Part shown: positions 1 to 7,703 of the stretch, piece by piece
Layout of the letters: the number at the start of each line of letters is the position of its first letter
Position numbering within the stretch: position 1 is the first letter of the stretch
Source: a virus
Length of the DNA: 46,541 bases
Reading direction: 5' to 3' (one strand)
IMG/VR virus record: IMGVR_UViG_3300042383_000676
Coordinates: 1-46,541 of that record
Notes under the pieces: generated by a model
Databases searched by the model: none
The model's input: the letters and a program-made list of their open reading frames with translations, nothing else
What the model was told of the DNA's origin: nothing
Position numbers and translations under genes: made by a program

Positions 1-1450
1 TGAAACTATCGTTGGACAACTTCGCCCAGTAATGACCGATCAGTATTTACACGGTGAATTGTCAAATGGTAAAAAAATCACGGCAGCATGGGAGGGTAAA
101 TTTGGTACCTTAGAATATGATGCAGTCATGAATAAATCGTATGATAAGCAGCTTATAATTGACTGGGAAGATGGTACTAGTGATGAAGCAAGTGGTGACA
201 CCATATACAGATTGATTTATGATTCAAAACATCCTTGGATGCTTAGTGCGAATGGTACTATTTTCACACATGCGCGAGAAGGAATCATACCTGGATTACT
301 CAAACGATGGTATGCTGAACGTAAAGAAATGCAGAAAAAGCTCAAAGAAGCAATTGCAGCTGGTGATAAAGAACAAGAAGAATATTGGGATAAACGTCAA
401 TTAGTTAAAAAGATTAATTTGAATAGTTTATACGGAGCGATTCTAAACCAAGGATGCCGATTCTTTGATAAACGTATCGGACAATCAACTACATTAACTG
501 GAAGACAGATTGCTAAACATATGGCGGCAAAAGTTAATGAAATTATTACAGGCGAGTATAATCATATTGGTAAATCTATTATTTATGGTGATACTGATTC
601 TTGTTACTTCTCTGCATATTCAACACTGAAAAAAGAAATAGATGCTGGTAATATTCCATGGTCTAAAGAAGCTATTTCATCATTATATGATCAAATAGGC
701 GATGAAGTTAATACTACATTTGCTGATTTTATGTTAAATTCATTTAATTGCCCGTTATCAAGAGGAGAAGTCATTAAAGCTGGACGAGAAATTGTTGGTG
801 TCAAAGGGTTATTTATTACTAAAAAGCGTTATGCTGTATTAGTATACGATAAAGAAGGCAAACGGAAAGATAAAGATGGCAAACCTGGAGAAATCAAGGC
901 AATGGGTCTCGATCTTAAACGATCAGATACCCCCGAATTTGTACAAAATTTCTTGAGTGAAATATTAGAAATGGTATTAACTGGGGTTGAAGAACGTGAT
1001 GTATTGGATAAAATTGCTGATTTTAGAATTGCATTCAAAAAAAGACCAGGCTGGGAAAAAGGGTCTCCAAAACGTGCAAATAAAATCACCTCGTATCATC
1101 ATAAAGAGGAAGATTTAGGAAAAGCAAATATGCCAGGGCACGTGAGAGCGAGTATCAATTGGAATACCTTAAAAAACATATTTGGTGATAGATATTCAAT
1201 GAATATCACAGATGGTGCAAAAGTTATAGTTTGTAAATTAAAACAAAACCCATTAGGGTTGACAAGTGTAGCATATCCAGTTGATGAATTACGGTTGCCA
1301 ACATGGTTTAAAGAATTACCATTTGATCATGCTGAAATGGAAGCAGTAATTATCGATAAAAAAGTTTCAAACTTAATTGGCGTATTAAACTGGGATCTAT
1401 TAAGCACACATGAAAAAACATCAGTCAATAGTATGTTTAATTTTTATTAA
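1..1450 (+). CDS. 43: DNA polymerase, family B (T4 gp43-like), C-terminal part
   Basis: This is the replicative DNA polymerase; the gene enters from the left edge, and the reading frame is open from base 2 with no stop, so the first ATG at 32 is internal. The palm motifs of family B are visible. Motif B is KKINLNSLYG at 407-436 (Lys plus the NSLYG turn that binds the incoming nucleotide) and motif C is YGDTDS at 584-601, with the two catalytic aspartates. A basic thumb-like region follows (GWEKGSPKRANKI, about 1045-1085) and the protein ends in hydrophobic residues (VNSMFNFY), where T4-type polymerases carry a clamp-binding tail; that last role is inferred. About 480 residues are present. The 3'-5' exonuclease and N-terminal domains must lie upstream of the window. 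A probable sliding clamp gene follows directly, consistent with a replication operon. Confidence 0.95.
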   Translation, partial: ETIVGQLRPVMTDQYLHGELSNGKKITAAWEGKFGTLEYDAVMNKSYDKQLIIDWEDGTSDEASGDTIYRLIYDSKHPWMLSANGTIFTHAREGIIPGLLKRWYAERKEMQKKLKEAIAAGDKEQEEYWDKRQLVKKINLNSLYGAILNQGCRFFDKRIGQSTTLTGRQIAKHMAAKVNEIITGEYNHIGKSIIYGDTDSCYFSAYSTLKKEIDAGNIPWSKEAISSLYDQIGDEVNTTFADFMLNSFNCPLSRGEVIKAGREIVGVKGLFITKKRYAVLVYDKEGKRKDKDGKPGEIKAMGLDLKRSDTPEFVQNFLSEILEMVLTGVEERDVLDKIADFRIAFKKRPGWEKGSPKRANKITSYHHKEEDLGKANMPGHVRASINWNTLKNIFGDRYSMNITDGAKVIVCKLKQNPLGLTSVAYPVDELRLPTWFKELPFDHAEMEAVIIDKKVSNLIGVLNWDLLSTHEKTSVNSMFNFY

Positions 1451-1454
1451 GATG

Positions 1455-1483
1455 TTGACAAATGGAACAAGCTATAGTATAAT
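1455..1483 (+). promoter_or_regulatory. Early sigma70-type promoter upstream of the clamp gene
   Basis: A TTGACA box (1455-1460) and a TATAAT box (1478-1483) are both exact consensus and are separated by exactly 17 bp. The promoter sits in the 53-base gap between the polymerase stop and the next start codon, 20 bases before ATG 1504. It would be read by the host housekeeping polymerase. Confidence 0.85.
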
Positions 1484-1503
1484 ACACATAATTAAGGAAA
1501 TAT

Positions 1504-2232
1504 ATGAAAGATTTTTTACAAGATTTAGTAGCACATACTCATACATTAGGGGTAATACCCCTAATTAGGGTTAATGCATCAGACTCCGAAACTACAATGG
1601 ATGCAGTATCGGAAGATAGAAAGCTAATATTCAGAGCAAAAACGCATACCCCTGTGCCAAACATATCCGGGGAGTTTGGAATGCAATATCTAAACAAATT
1701 AGATATGCATTTAAGATGTCCAGAATACCAAGATAATGCTAAGATCACTGTAACATCAACCGTTAAAGATGGTATAGAAATACCAACTGGTATACACTTT
1801 CAAAATCAAACTGGGGATTTTCAAAATGATTTTAGATTCATGTTTATCAAACTAGTTAATGCTAAAATGAAATTCTGTGACTTCGAATGCAAGAAATGGG
1901 ATGTTGAATTCACCCCTCAACAGGCCAATATCCAACGGTTTAAATACCAGGCTTCTGTGAATAGTGATGATAAACTATTTACAGTATCAACAACTGGTGA
2001 TTCATTAGTATTTACATTTGGTGATGAGGCTGCAACACATGCCGGTAGTTGTGTTTTTCATTCCGGCATCTCTGGGTCTATACGAAATAACTGGACATGG
2101 CAGAAAGGATTAATTCTCAGTGTATTGAATTTAGATGGTGATAAAACTATTAAAATTTCAGACCAAGGCGCATTTCAAATCAATATAGATAGCGGAATAG
2201 CAGAATACCAATATATATTCCCAGGACAATAA
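1504..2232 (+). CDS. 45: Probable DNA polymerase sliding clamp (gp45-like)
   Basis: A 242-residue protein encoded directly after the polymerase and driven by its own strong promoter. Size (T4 gp45 has 228 residues), position and a two-part beta-rich layout fit a T4-type trimeric sliding clamp. An N-terminal half with FGMQYLNKLDMHL (about residues 58-70) resembles the 'YDLNxFLG' helix of gp45. A C-terminal half with KWDVEFTPQQANIQRF (about 137-152) and an ending QINIDSGIAEYQYIFPG resembles clamp annotations in distant T4-like phages. That resemblance is from memory of the family and not from an alignment. The clamp would encircle DNA and tether the polymerase; in T4 gp45 also activates late transcription with gp55 and gp33. 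The start is supported by AAGGAAAT just before ATG 1504. It could still be an unrelated beta-rich protein. Confidence 0.65.
   Translation: MKDFLQDLVAHTHTLGVIPLIRVNASDSETTMDAVSEDRKLIFRAKTHTPVPNISGEFGMQYLNKLDMHLRCPEYQDNAKITVTSTVKDGIEIPTGIHFQNQTGDFQNDFRFMFIKLVNAKMKFCDFECKKWDVEFTPQQANIQRFKYQASVNSDDKLFTVSTTGDSLVFTFGDEAATHAGSCVFHSGISGSIRNNWTWQKGLILSVLNLDGDKTIKISDQGAFQINIDSGIAEYQYIFPGQ
1545..1565 (+). promoter_or_regulatory. Perfect stem-loop in the first codons of the clamp gene
   Basis: ATTAGGGGT and ACCCCTAAT form a perfect 9-bp stem with an AAT loop, about 41 bases inside the coding sequence. A further TTAGGG copy at 1565-1570 offers an alternative pairing partner. No T-run follows, so it is not a classic terminator. 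It could be a translational or RNA-stability element, or chance. Confidence 0.35.
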
Positions 2233-2242
2233 GGATATTTTC

Positions 2243-2575
2243 ATGAGTAATATAATTAAAGACGAAATAGATTTAGAAAGATTTGTTGAATTATTTGATA
2301 CTGCGATGAATTCTGAAAATCCAGCAGTTCAAAAATGTTTCAATAATTTAATGCTAGTAGTCGCATTGGTACATGCTGAAGATAAAACTCCATCTATTGG
2401 GCCATTGCGTAAATTAGTAACTGAAGTACGGGAATTGCAACAACGAGTATACAGAATTGAATCAGAAACCCACTCGAAAAGAAATCCGTATATTCACGAT
2501 TACACGTGGACAACTACTGGACACGGTTATGTTCCACCATTTTCTGGTGCATCAAGTACGTATACATTTAAATAA
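2243..2575 (+). CDS. Hypothetical protein, 110 residues, possible coiled coil
   Basis: A small protein of unknown function. The start at 2243 is supported by AAGGATATTTTC just upstream, nearly the same ribosome-binding leader as at 4537. The first 60 residues are acidic and helical in character. Residues about 60-82 (RKLVTEVRELQQRVYRIES) have the heptad pattern of a short coiled coil, and the tail (residues 88-110) is rich in Tyr, Thr, Gly and Ser. It starts 10 bases after the clamp gene and is probably cotranscribed with it, so a role near replication is possible but unproven. I recognise no catalytic motif. Confidence 0.75.
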   Translation: MSNIIKDEIDLERFVELFDTAMNSENPAVQKCFNNLMLVVALVHAEDKTPSIGPLRKLVTEVRELQQRVYRIESETHSKRNPYIHDYTWTTTGHGYVPPFSGASSTYTFK

Positions 2576-2583
2576 TTTTACCC

Positions 2584-2597
2584 GCTACATATGTAGC
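2584..2597. repeat. 14-bp perfect palindrome between two small genes
   Basis: GCTACATATGTAGC reads identically on both strands. It sits in the 50-base gap between the genes ending at 2575 and starting at 2626. With no unpaired loop it would be a weak RNA hairpin, so a protein-binding site is as likely as an RNA element. It may be chance. Confidence 0.3.
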
Positions 2598-2625
2598 ATT
2601 TAACCACAAAAGAAAGGACGCTATT

Positions 2626-2868
2626 ATGGCAAAAAACTACAAAACATTTTCATACTTTGAATCCCGCCCAGATGTTGTAAAAATCTTTGAAGATTTAGAA
2701 GCATTTCATGATTTCTGCAGATTCGAACTCCGTAAATTTGATCCATCAGAATTATATCGAAAAGATTCTAAATCATATGGTGCTTATATGGCGAGTAAAC
2801 GTCCAAAGAAACCATATCAAGGTAATAAACCTTGGGATAAAAACAAAGCTAAATTTGTTAAAAAGTAA
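2626..2868 (+). CDS. Conserved-looking small basic protein, 80 residues
   Basis: Function unknown. The start is supported by AGAAAGGACGC upstream of ATG 2626. The N-terminal half is aromatic and acidic, including SYFESRPDVVKIFEDLEAFH and FCRFELRKFDP. The C-terminal half (residues 45-80) is strongly basic and Pro/Lys-rich (SKRPKKPYQGNKPWDKNK), suggesting nucleic-acid or polyanion binding; that is inference. It sits inside the replication block and is followed by a clear terminator (2877-2901), so it is probably the last gene of the clamp transcript. Confidence 0.8.
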   Translation: MAKNYKTFSYFESRPDVVKIFEDLEAFHDFCRFELRKFDPSELYRKDSKSYGAYMASKRPKKPYQGNKPWDKNKAKFVKK

Positions 2869-2876
2869 TTAATTAC

Positions 2877-2901
2877 AGTGGGGAGAAATCCCCACTTTTT
2901 T
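2877..2901 (+). terminator. Rho-independent terminator
   Basis: AGTGGGGA pairs with TCCCCACT around a GAAA tetraloop, with a run of six T. It lies 8 bases after the stop of the 80-residue gene. A GTG inside this hairpin (2878) opens the next reading frame, but it should not be taken as a start. Confidence 0.85.
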
Positions 2902-2913
2902 CAAGGAAAATAC

Positions 2914-3267
2914 ATGACAATGGTTAGTCCAGGATACTCAACAAATTTAGGCAATCCAGCTGCGTTCACTTGGGTATCTGCAGGTGGTACTATTTCAAGT
3001 GCTAGTTTAAAACCATCAACAACATTTAAAGATAATAATGGTAATTCAGTATTGGAGATTGAAGAATCAGTGAAAGTAACCGGTAAATTAGTAATAAATG
3101 GTGAAGACATATGTGAAAGATTAGCAAGAATTGAAGACATGTTGCATATACCACAAAGAGATGTTATAATGGAACAGAAATACGAAAAGCTTAAAACACT
3201 TTGGCAAGAATATAACGAAACATTAGAAGCGATTAAAACTTGGGAAACCATAAAGGAATCATCATGA
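2914..3267 (+). CDS. Hypothetical protein, 117 residues, beta N-terminus and helical C-terminus
   Basis: Function unknown. ATG 2914 is preferred because AAGGAAA stands 5 bases before it and because the longer frame from GTG 2878 would start inside a terminator hairpin. The N-terminus (MVSPGYSTN and on to residue 50) is Ser/Thr/Gly-rich like a virion-associated domain. From about residue 55 it turns into a helix (KLVINGEDICERLARIEDML) and a long heptad-like segment with LKTLWQEYNETLEAIKTW. Similar small proteins occur among cyanophage-type genomes as far as I recall, without a known role. The stop overlaps the next start (ATGA), so the two are translationally coupled. Confidence 0.75.
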   Translation: MTMVSPGYSTNLGNPAAFTWVSAGGTISSASLKPSTTFKDNNGNSVLEIEESVKVTGKLVINGEDICERLARIEDMLHIPQRDVIMEQKYEKLKTLWQEYNETLEAIKTWETIKESS

Positions 3268-3443
3268 AAACACATAACATTACATTCTCATCAGAATTCC
3301 TTTCACAATTTTCTGGATCATCAGAAGATTTAGAAGATATACAATTAAAGCTGGCACATATGTTGCCTGATTTGGATAATGCAGCCTCATCTATAACTTA
3401 CAACAGTACCGGTTATGATAAAGTGCTAGAAATAAAATTATAA
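3264..3443 (+). CDS. Hypothetical acidic protein, 59 residues
   Basis: A very small protein of unknown function, starting at ATG 3264 in a 4-base ATGA overlap with the preceding stop and preceded by AAAGGAATC. A TTG at 3240 could extend the frame but lies far inside the upstream gene and has no better ribosome site. The composition is acidic with a helical central part (EDLEDIQLKLAHMLPDLD). The methyltransferase-like gene follows after 6 bases. Confidence 0.6.
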   Translation: MKTHNITFSSEFLSQFSGSSEDLEDIQLKLAHMLPDLDNAASSITYNSTGYDKVLEIKL

Positions 3444-3449
3444 AAAATC

Positions 3450-4067
3450 ATGAAATTTGATTACGTAGACATAGGGACATGTGACTTCTACACAAGCGCA
3501 GATGATTTAGAAATTAATCCATCTGCAAAAGTGTTGTTGGTCGAACCATTAAAATTTTATCTTGATAATATTCCATCACATGATAATATTATCAAAGCAA
3601 ATTTTGCAATAGGTGATCATTTAGATCGGGTAAGTGTTTATTATCTTGATCAAGCATCTATAACAAAATTCTGTCTTCCACAATGGTTGCGCGGATGCAG
3701 TAGCATAGGTAGACCGCATTGGTTGGCATTAGATCAATTGTCTAAAACTGGATTAAGTATAGAACTGGTCAAAAACTACCAAATTGATATGATCACATTT
3801 TCAGATTTATGTGATCGTTATGATATCACTGGTATTGAAAGACTTAAAATCGATACTGAAGGGCATGATCACCATATATTACCAGGGGTATATGAAAAGG
3901 TGGTAGCGGGGCTTTCAATTGACACCATTATTTTTGAATATCAAGCATATATGGGCAATACTGGTATATTAGATGATTTAACTATTGAATTTGAAAAGAT
4001 TGGGTACACTAAATCATGGTTAACTAACATTGATGTTAAGTTAGATAAAATAAAGGATATAAAATGA
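3450..4067 (+). CDS. FkbM-family SAM-dependent methyltransferase
   Basis: A 205-residue Rossmann-type methyltransferase of the FkbM group. The visible signatures are DIGTC near residues 7-11 (shortened SAM-binding glycine motif), LLVEPL at about 29-34 (acidic residue that usually binds the SAM ribose), and LKIDTEGHD at about 131-139, the most typical FkbM motif. FkbM enzymes commonly methylate sugar or polyketide hydroxyls, so DNA or glycan modification is possible here; the substrate cannot be read from sequence. It is shorter than many FkbM proteins because the frame begins directly at the first beta strand, so a cap domain is missing. It lies in a coupled run: 6 bases after the previous gene and overlapping the next by ATGA. 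Confidence 0.8.
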   Translation: MKFDYVDIGTCDFYTSADDLEINPSAKVLLVEPLKFYLDNIPSHDNIIKANFAIGDHLDRVSVYYLDQASITKFCLPQWLRGCSSIGRPHWLALDQLSKTGLSIELVKNYQIDMITFSDLCDRYDITGIERLKIDTEGHDHHILPGVYEKVVAGLSIDTIIFEYQAYMGNTGILDDLTIEFEKIGYTKSWLTNIDVKLDKIKDIK

Positions 4068-4510
4068 TTAAGAAATTTTTTAAAGATATTACTGGCATAA
4101 CTGCCAGGGAAGAAGCAAAAATCGAGAAAGATCGTTTAGAATCAGCGCGAAAAAAACAAGAACGTGCTGAACGTAAACGTCAACGGCAAGAGAAAATCAA
4201 CACATCGCTGTCTGAAAAAGAAATTGCTGATAAAAAACAAGAACCATGGGTAGATGTAATTGGATTTAAAGTCAATCAGGAAAATATCAGAAATGGTTTT
4301 TATGAACTTGATTGGAATGATTATTTTATTCTTCAATTAAAACAAGAAGGATATGGATTTGATGGTGATCCAGATGAAGAAATTGTAGCTAGATGGTTCA
4401 GGGAGATTTGCCTTAATGCTGCAGCCGATGTTGGTGTAGATATGACTGATCGGTCATCTGGATATATCAATGTAACAAAGCTGGCCGATGGTAAAGCTGA
4501 AGTAAAATAA
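4064..4510 (+). CDS. Hypothetical protein with charged coiled-coil N-terminus, 148 residues
   Basis: Function unknown. The start at 4064 overlaps the stop of the methyltransferase gene (ATGA). Residues about 15-60 are a highly charged Lys/Arg/Glu/Gln helix (EEAKIEKDRLESARKKQERA and so on), a likely coiled coil. The rest looks globular and acidic, with WVDVIGFKVNQENIRNGFYE and a segment LKQEGYGFDGDPDEEIVARW. The context is methyltransferase upstream and exonuclease downstream. I cannot assign an activity. Confidence 0.7.
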   Translation: MIKKFFKDITGITAREEAKIEKDRLESARKKQERAERKRQRQEKINTSLSEKEIADKKQEPWVDVIGFKVNQENIRNGFYELDWNDYFILQLKQEGYGFDGDPDEEIVARWFREICLNAAADVGVDMTDRSSGYINVTKLADGKAEVK

Positions 4511-4536
4511 TTAACACACCGAAATAAGGATATTTC

Positions 4537-5523
4537 ATGACTTATATTATAGTCGATTTGTCTAACACGTTTTATCGTGCTAGACATGCAATTAGTGGCT
4601 CTTCAGACATAAAACTCGGAATGGCATTTCACATAACATTTCATAGTATCAAAAAAGCATGGCAGGATTTTGATGGTAAACATGTAGTCGTATGTCTTGA
4701 AGGGCGTAGTTGGCGAAAGGATTATTATGAACCATATAAACGAAATCGGGCAGATAATCGTGCCGCAATGACACCAAAAGAAAAAGATGAAGAAGAATTA
4801 TTCTGGGAATCTTTTAATGAATTAAAAGCATTCATTACTGAAAAAACAAACTGCACTGTACTACATCATCCACAATTAGAGGCGGATGATTTAATTGCTG
4901 GGTTCATTCAAAATCACCCAGAATCAAAACATGTTATTATAAGCACTGATAGTGATTTTCAACAGTTAATTGGACCAAATGTTAGTCAATACAATGGGGT
5001 TGCAGATCATCATATTACACATGAAGGATACTTCGATGCAAAAGGTAAACCCGTATTAGATAAAAAAACTGGCGAACCTAAAAAACCGTTGGATCCAGAA
5101 TGGATGCTGTTTGAAAAATGTATGAGAGGAGATACCAGCGATAATGTATTTTCAGCATACCCAGGTGTTAGAACTAAAGGTACTAAAAATAAAGTTGGGT
5201 TGACCGAAGCATTTGCTGATCGTACTAATAAAGGATATGCATTTAACAATTTAATGTTACAACGATGGACTGATCATAACGGTGTTGAACACCGGGTATT
5301 AGATGATTATGAACGCAATCGTCAATTAATAGACTTATCAGCACAACCAGAACATATCCGTACAATAATAACTGAAACAATCAATGAAAATTCAAAACCA
5401 AAAGAAATAACCCAGGTGGGTATCAGATTACTAAAATTTTGTCAATCGTTTGATATGAAACGAATGATGGACAACATTCAGCAATTTGCTGAACCTTTTC
5501 AAGCCAGATATACAGGAAATTAA
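4537..5523 (+). CDS. rnh: 5'-3' exonuclease / RNase H (T4 Rnh-like, FEN superfamily)
   Basis: A 328-residue nuclease of the flap-endonuclease superfamily; T4 RNase H has 305. Such enzymes remove RNA primers and flaps during lagging-strand synthesis. The acidic metal-binding positions are in place: Asp7 in IIVDLSN, Glu115/Asp117/Asp118 in QLEADDLIAGF, Asp138/Asp140 in ISTDSDFQQL and Asp199/Asp202 in RGDTSDNV. The basic arch segment (YKRNRADNRAAM, residues 67-78) is also typical. Start ATG 4537 is preceded by AAGGATATTTC. The gene sits in the replication block downstream of polymerase and clamp, as expected for Okazaki-fragment processing. The FEN family call is certain; whether it is the direct orthologue of T4 rnh is slightly less so. 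Confidence 0.9.
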   Translation: MTYIIVDLSNTFYRARHAISGSSDIKLGMAFHITFHSIKKAWQDFDGKHVVVCLEGRSWRKDYYEPYKRNRADNRAAMTPKEKDEEELFWESFNELKAFITEKTNCTVLHHPQLEADDLIAGFIQNHPESKHVIISTDSDFQQLIGPNVSQYNGVADHHITHEGYFDAKGKPVLDKKTGEPKKPLDPEWMLFEKCMRGDTSDNVFSAYPGVRTKGTKNKVGLTEAFADRTNKGYAFNNLMLQRWTDHNGVEHRVLDDYERNRQLIDLSAQPEHIRTIITETINENSKPKEITQVGIRLLKFCQSFDMKRMMDNIQQFAEPFQARYTGN

Positions 5524-5524
5524 T

Positions 5525-6181
5525 ATGAACAAAGATAGAGACCCAACAATTGAAGAGCAAGAAGAATTGTTACAAATTATCAAATTCACACCAAGACAAT
5601 ACAAAATTGAAATCGTGGGTCGTGGTGGTGAAATTGTTATTGGTAAAGTAGATCGTGCAGCATATGACTATCTTGAAGATAATGGTATCGATATCAGTGA
5701 TTTCATTGATGATGAAGATAACGATTTAGAAGTCCCAGAAAAATTTCGATTCATTCAAGACGGTTGCTGGTTTGAACTAGACGATATAGCACATGAAAAT
5801 GGTGCATCGATGGATGACTTAAGTGATATCATCGTGTATGATGAAAAAGATAATGAAGTTTGGAGACATTCATTAGATCAAAGTTCATTAGAAGATGACG
5901 AGATTGGTGTGGAAGAAATTGAAGAATGTTATGTTTCTGAAAAACTATCAAATGGTGAAGTTGCATTTATTGGTCAATCATTGGAAAACGGTTTATTTTT
6001 TGGTGGTGAATTTACACTACGGGATGAATTTGATCCTACCAAGATAAAGATCGAATATAGTGATATCGAAGGATGGGCAATCTTTTCAAGTGTTCAATAT
6101 AATGGCGAATATGTTGATACCGTTGAATATGATACCAATGGGAAAGGAATGGATTTTCAATTGGTATTAATTGAAAAATAA
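5525..6181 (+). CDS. Hypothetical acidic protein, 218 residues
   Basis: Function unknown. ATG 5525, one base after the exonuclease stop and preceded by AGGAAATTA, is a better start than the in-frame codon at 5486 inside the exonuclease gene. The protein is strongly acidic, with several Asp/Glu clusters (DFIDDEDNDLEVPE, residues about 58-72; SSLEDDEIGVEEIEE near 120-135), and otherwise rich in beta-type segments. Acidic phage proteins of this size are sometimes DNA mimics or inhibitors, but nothing here proves that. It is the last gene before a new promoter at 6185. Confidence 0.75.
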   Translation: MNKDRDPTIEEQEELLQIIKFTPRQYKIEIVGRGGEIVIGKVDRAAYDYLEDNGIDISDFIDDEDNDLEVPEKFRFIQDGCWFELDDIAHENGASMDDLSDIIVYDEKDNEVWRHSLDQSSLEDDEIGVEEIEECYVSEKLSNGEVAFIGQSLENGLFFGGEFTLRDEFDPTKIKIEYSDIEGWAIFSSVQYNGEYVDTVEYDTNGKGMDFQLVLIEK

Positions 6182-6184
6182 GTG

Positions 6185-6213
6185 TTGACACATTGAAGTT
6201 AGTGTTTTATACT
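6185..6213 (+). promoter_or_regulatory. Early sigma70-type promoter
   Basis: TTGACA (6185-6190), a 17-bp spacer and TATACT (6208-6213), 47 bases before the next start codon at 6261. It begins 3 bases after the previous stop and would drive the run of small genes from 6261. Confidence 0.8.
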
Positions 6214-6260
6214 TTAGTTCTTTTAAAACATTAACTTTTCAACAATAGAGGAAATAATTC

Positions 6261-6749
6261 ATGTCAGCTATAATCACAGATGAAATTACCGATGCAATCA
6301 GTAAAAAAAATGCTGTACAAAGACGAAAGTTGGATCGAACTCCTTCGCTCATTGATCGTTTGAATATCAAAGGCAAATATGAGAATCATAAATTAGCAAA
6401 AGTATGGGCATGGCGCAACCACGATCATGGTGAAGTATTTGCCAGTTCATTAGAAGTGGATTACATCGCATTCAACCAACACATTCTCATCGAAGAAAAT
6501 CCAGAGCTGGTTGCAAAACTGACACGGATTGGTTTTGCACCACAAGTTGGATTTCCAGATGAAGAACAATTTAAAAATTTTGCACGTGTTATGTATAACA
6601 AAAAACATAACATTGCAATAACTCTATATCAACCAAAAAAAGGCGCAGCTATCAAAACCGCTTACGAAATTATGCGGAAATCACAGTTTGATGGTACAAC
6701 TGGTATGATGATATTTTTGGCAGCATTGGAAGTTTTATTTAAAAAATAA
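6261..6749 (+). CDS. Hypothetical protein, 162 residues
   Basis: First gene of the transcript from the promoter at 6185, with GAGGAAATAATTC before ATG 6261. Function unknown. It appears as a compact mixed alpha/beta protein without signal peptide or membrane segment. A central motif WAWRNHDHGEVFASSLEVDY (about residues 49-68) carries two close histidines, and the C-terminal part is helical and hydrophobic (TGMMIFLAALEVLFKK). Being first behind a strong early promoter suggests early, abundant expression, perhaps as a host-takeover factor; this is inference from context only. Confidence 0.75.
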   Translation: MSAIITDEITDAISKKNAVQRRKLDRTPSLIDRLNIKGKYENHKLAKVWAWRNHDHGEVFASSLEVDYIAFNQHILIEENPELVAKLTRIGFAPQVGFPDEEQFKNFARVMYNKKHNIAITLYQPKKGAAIKTAYEIMRKSQFDGTTGMMIFLAALEVLFKK

Positions 6750-6759
6750 TCGAGGATTT

Positions 6760-6984
6760 ATGACTAAGGAATGGTTTCAGAATATACCGAGAAAAGGGAT
6801 TTTGTGCAAATGCAGATATAATAAAGACGGTGATCATTATAGAATAGATGTTATCACACGATATAATGATCACCCACTTTCTGAATTTAGATTTAGAAAT
6901 AATGAAAAATATTATGCAGATGCAGTGCCATTAACGGTTGATGAGGTATTAAATTTGACTTATATAGAGGATTATGATGAGTGA
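6760..6984 (+). CDS. Hypothetical protein, 74 residues
   Basis: A small protein of unknown function with a start supported by CGAGGATTT before ATG 6760. The N-terminal half has a beta-hairpin look (KGILCKCRYNKDGDHYRIDV) and the C-terminus is acidic (EVLNLTYIEDYDE). It follows the previous gene by 10 bases and overlaps the next start by 11 bases, so it belongs to the same transcript. Small proteins with this 'IPxxGILCK' opening are common in T4-like genomes, with no known role. Confidence 0.7.
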   Translation: MTKEWFQNIPRKGILCKCRYNKDGDHYRIDVITRYNDHPLSEFRFRNNEKYYADAVPLTVDEVLNLTYIEDYDE

Positions 6985-7444
6985 GATTCATGCGAAACCA
7001 ATAGTTGATGGTAAACTGTGGGTTGTTGAGCAAGATGGAGAAAAAGTTGCAACATTATCCAAACAAGAAAATAACAAATTTAAATTAAGTGGAAATAATG
7101 GAGAACTATGGTTTGATGAAGAAGATGAATTATTGTCTAAATTTGGCAGTAAATTCTTTTTATCTGAAAACACATTTAAGGTTGCATTAAACCAAAATGA
7201 ATGTCATGGGTTTCCAACAAAAACTAAACCATACAATACAATGTATGATGTTAGACGTAGGTTACCACTTTATACAAAACAGCCACAAAGCAAATGCTTT
7301 CATTGTGCCGGTTGGTATATTGTTAAATTTAAAAACTGGGTTGTAACACAATGCCCAAAATTGATTACAATTGAACGGTATGAATATCATGGACCATTTA
7401 AAACTAAAGCGGAATTAAATAAATTCAAATGCAATCTAAAATAA
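6974..7444 (+). CDS. Hypothetical protein with Cys pairs, 156 residues
   Basis: Function unknown. Two in-frame ATGs (6974 and 6977) follow GAGG at 6967-6970, and either could be used. It begins inside the end of the preceding gene. The N-terminal two-thirds is beta-like. The C-terminal part contains CFHC (about residues 110-113), then single Cys at about 131 and 153. CxxC followed by further cysteines could bind zinc, but the spacing fits no family I recognise. It ends inside the start of the following gene (16-base overlap). Confidence 0.7.
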   Translation: MMSEIHAKPIVDGKLWVVEQDGEKVATLSKQENNKFKLSGNNGELWFDEEDELLSKFGSKFFLSENTFKVALNQNECHGFPTKTKPYNTMYDVRRRLPLYTKQPQSKCFHCAGWYIVKFKNWVVTQCPKLITIERYEYHGPFKTKAELNKFKCNLK

Positions 7445-7671
7445 ACACTACGCCAATAACGCAATATATTCAAATGCTTAGAGCAGCTGAATTGAGCCAA
7501 CAAAAAGAATTAAAAATCCCTATTCAGCAAGCTAGGTTACTTAACCTTGCATTAGCTGAAATGATGGAAAAAATAAACAGAGATTATGAAAGCTTATTTC
7601 ATGATTTAAAAAAATCTATTGACACAGAAGTAATTTCTGTTAGAATGGATGGCGGTGGTTTCGAAGAGTAA
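7429..7671 (+). CDS. Hypothetical helical protein, 80 residues
   Basis: A small, probably all-helical protein (QYIQMLRAAELSQQKELKIP, then QQARLLNLALAEMMEKIN), of a type repeatedly seen in T4-like marine phages as I recall, with unknown function. It starts at ATG 7429, 16 bases inside the upstream gene, and has only a weak ribosome site, so it may depend on translational coupling. The C-terminus is Gly-rich (RMDGGGFEE). The stop is just before a late-promoter-like motif. Confidence 0.7.
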   Translation: MQSKINTTPITQYIQMLRAAELSQQKELKIPIQQARLLNLALAEMMEKINRDYESLFHDLKKSIDTEVISVRMDGGGFEE

Positions 7672-7675
7672 TTTA

Positions 7676-7685
7676 GATAAATACG
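7676..7685 (+). promoter_or_regulatory. Putative late (gp55-type) promoter
   Basis: GATAAATACG resembles the T4 late -10 motif TATAAATA plus downstream C. The 8-base core (7676-7683) ends 20 bases before ATG 7704, the same spacing as at the other late motifs in this window. No -35 box is required for gp55. The motif is short and the sequence AT-rich, so chance is possible. Confidence 0.5.
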
Positions 7686-7703
7686 TAGTTAATTGGGGGA
7701 ACA

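Noticed and set aside
2878-2913. N-terminal extension of the 117-residue protein from GTG 2878
   Set aside because: This GTG lies inside the hairpin of a terminator, and a good ribosome site stands before ATG 2914.
5486-5524. Start of the acidic 218-residue gene at 5486
   Set aside because: It would overlap the end of the exonuclease gene; ATG 5525 directly follows the stop and has a ribosome site.
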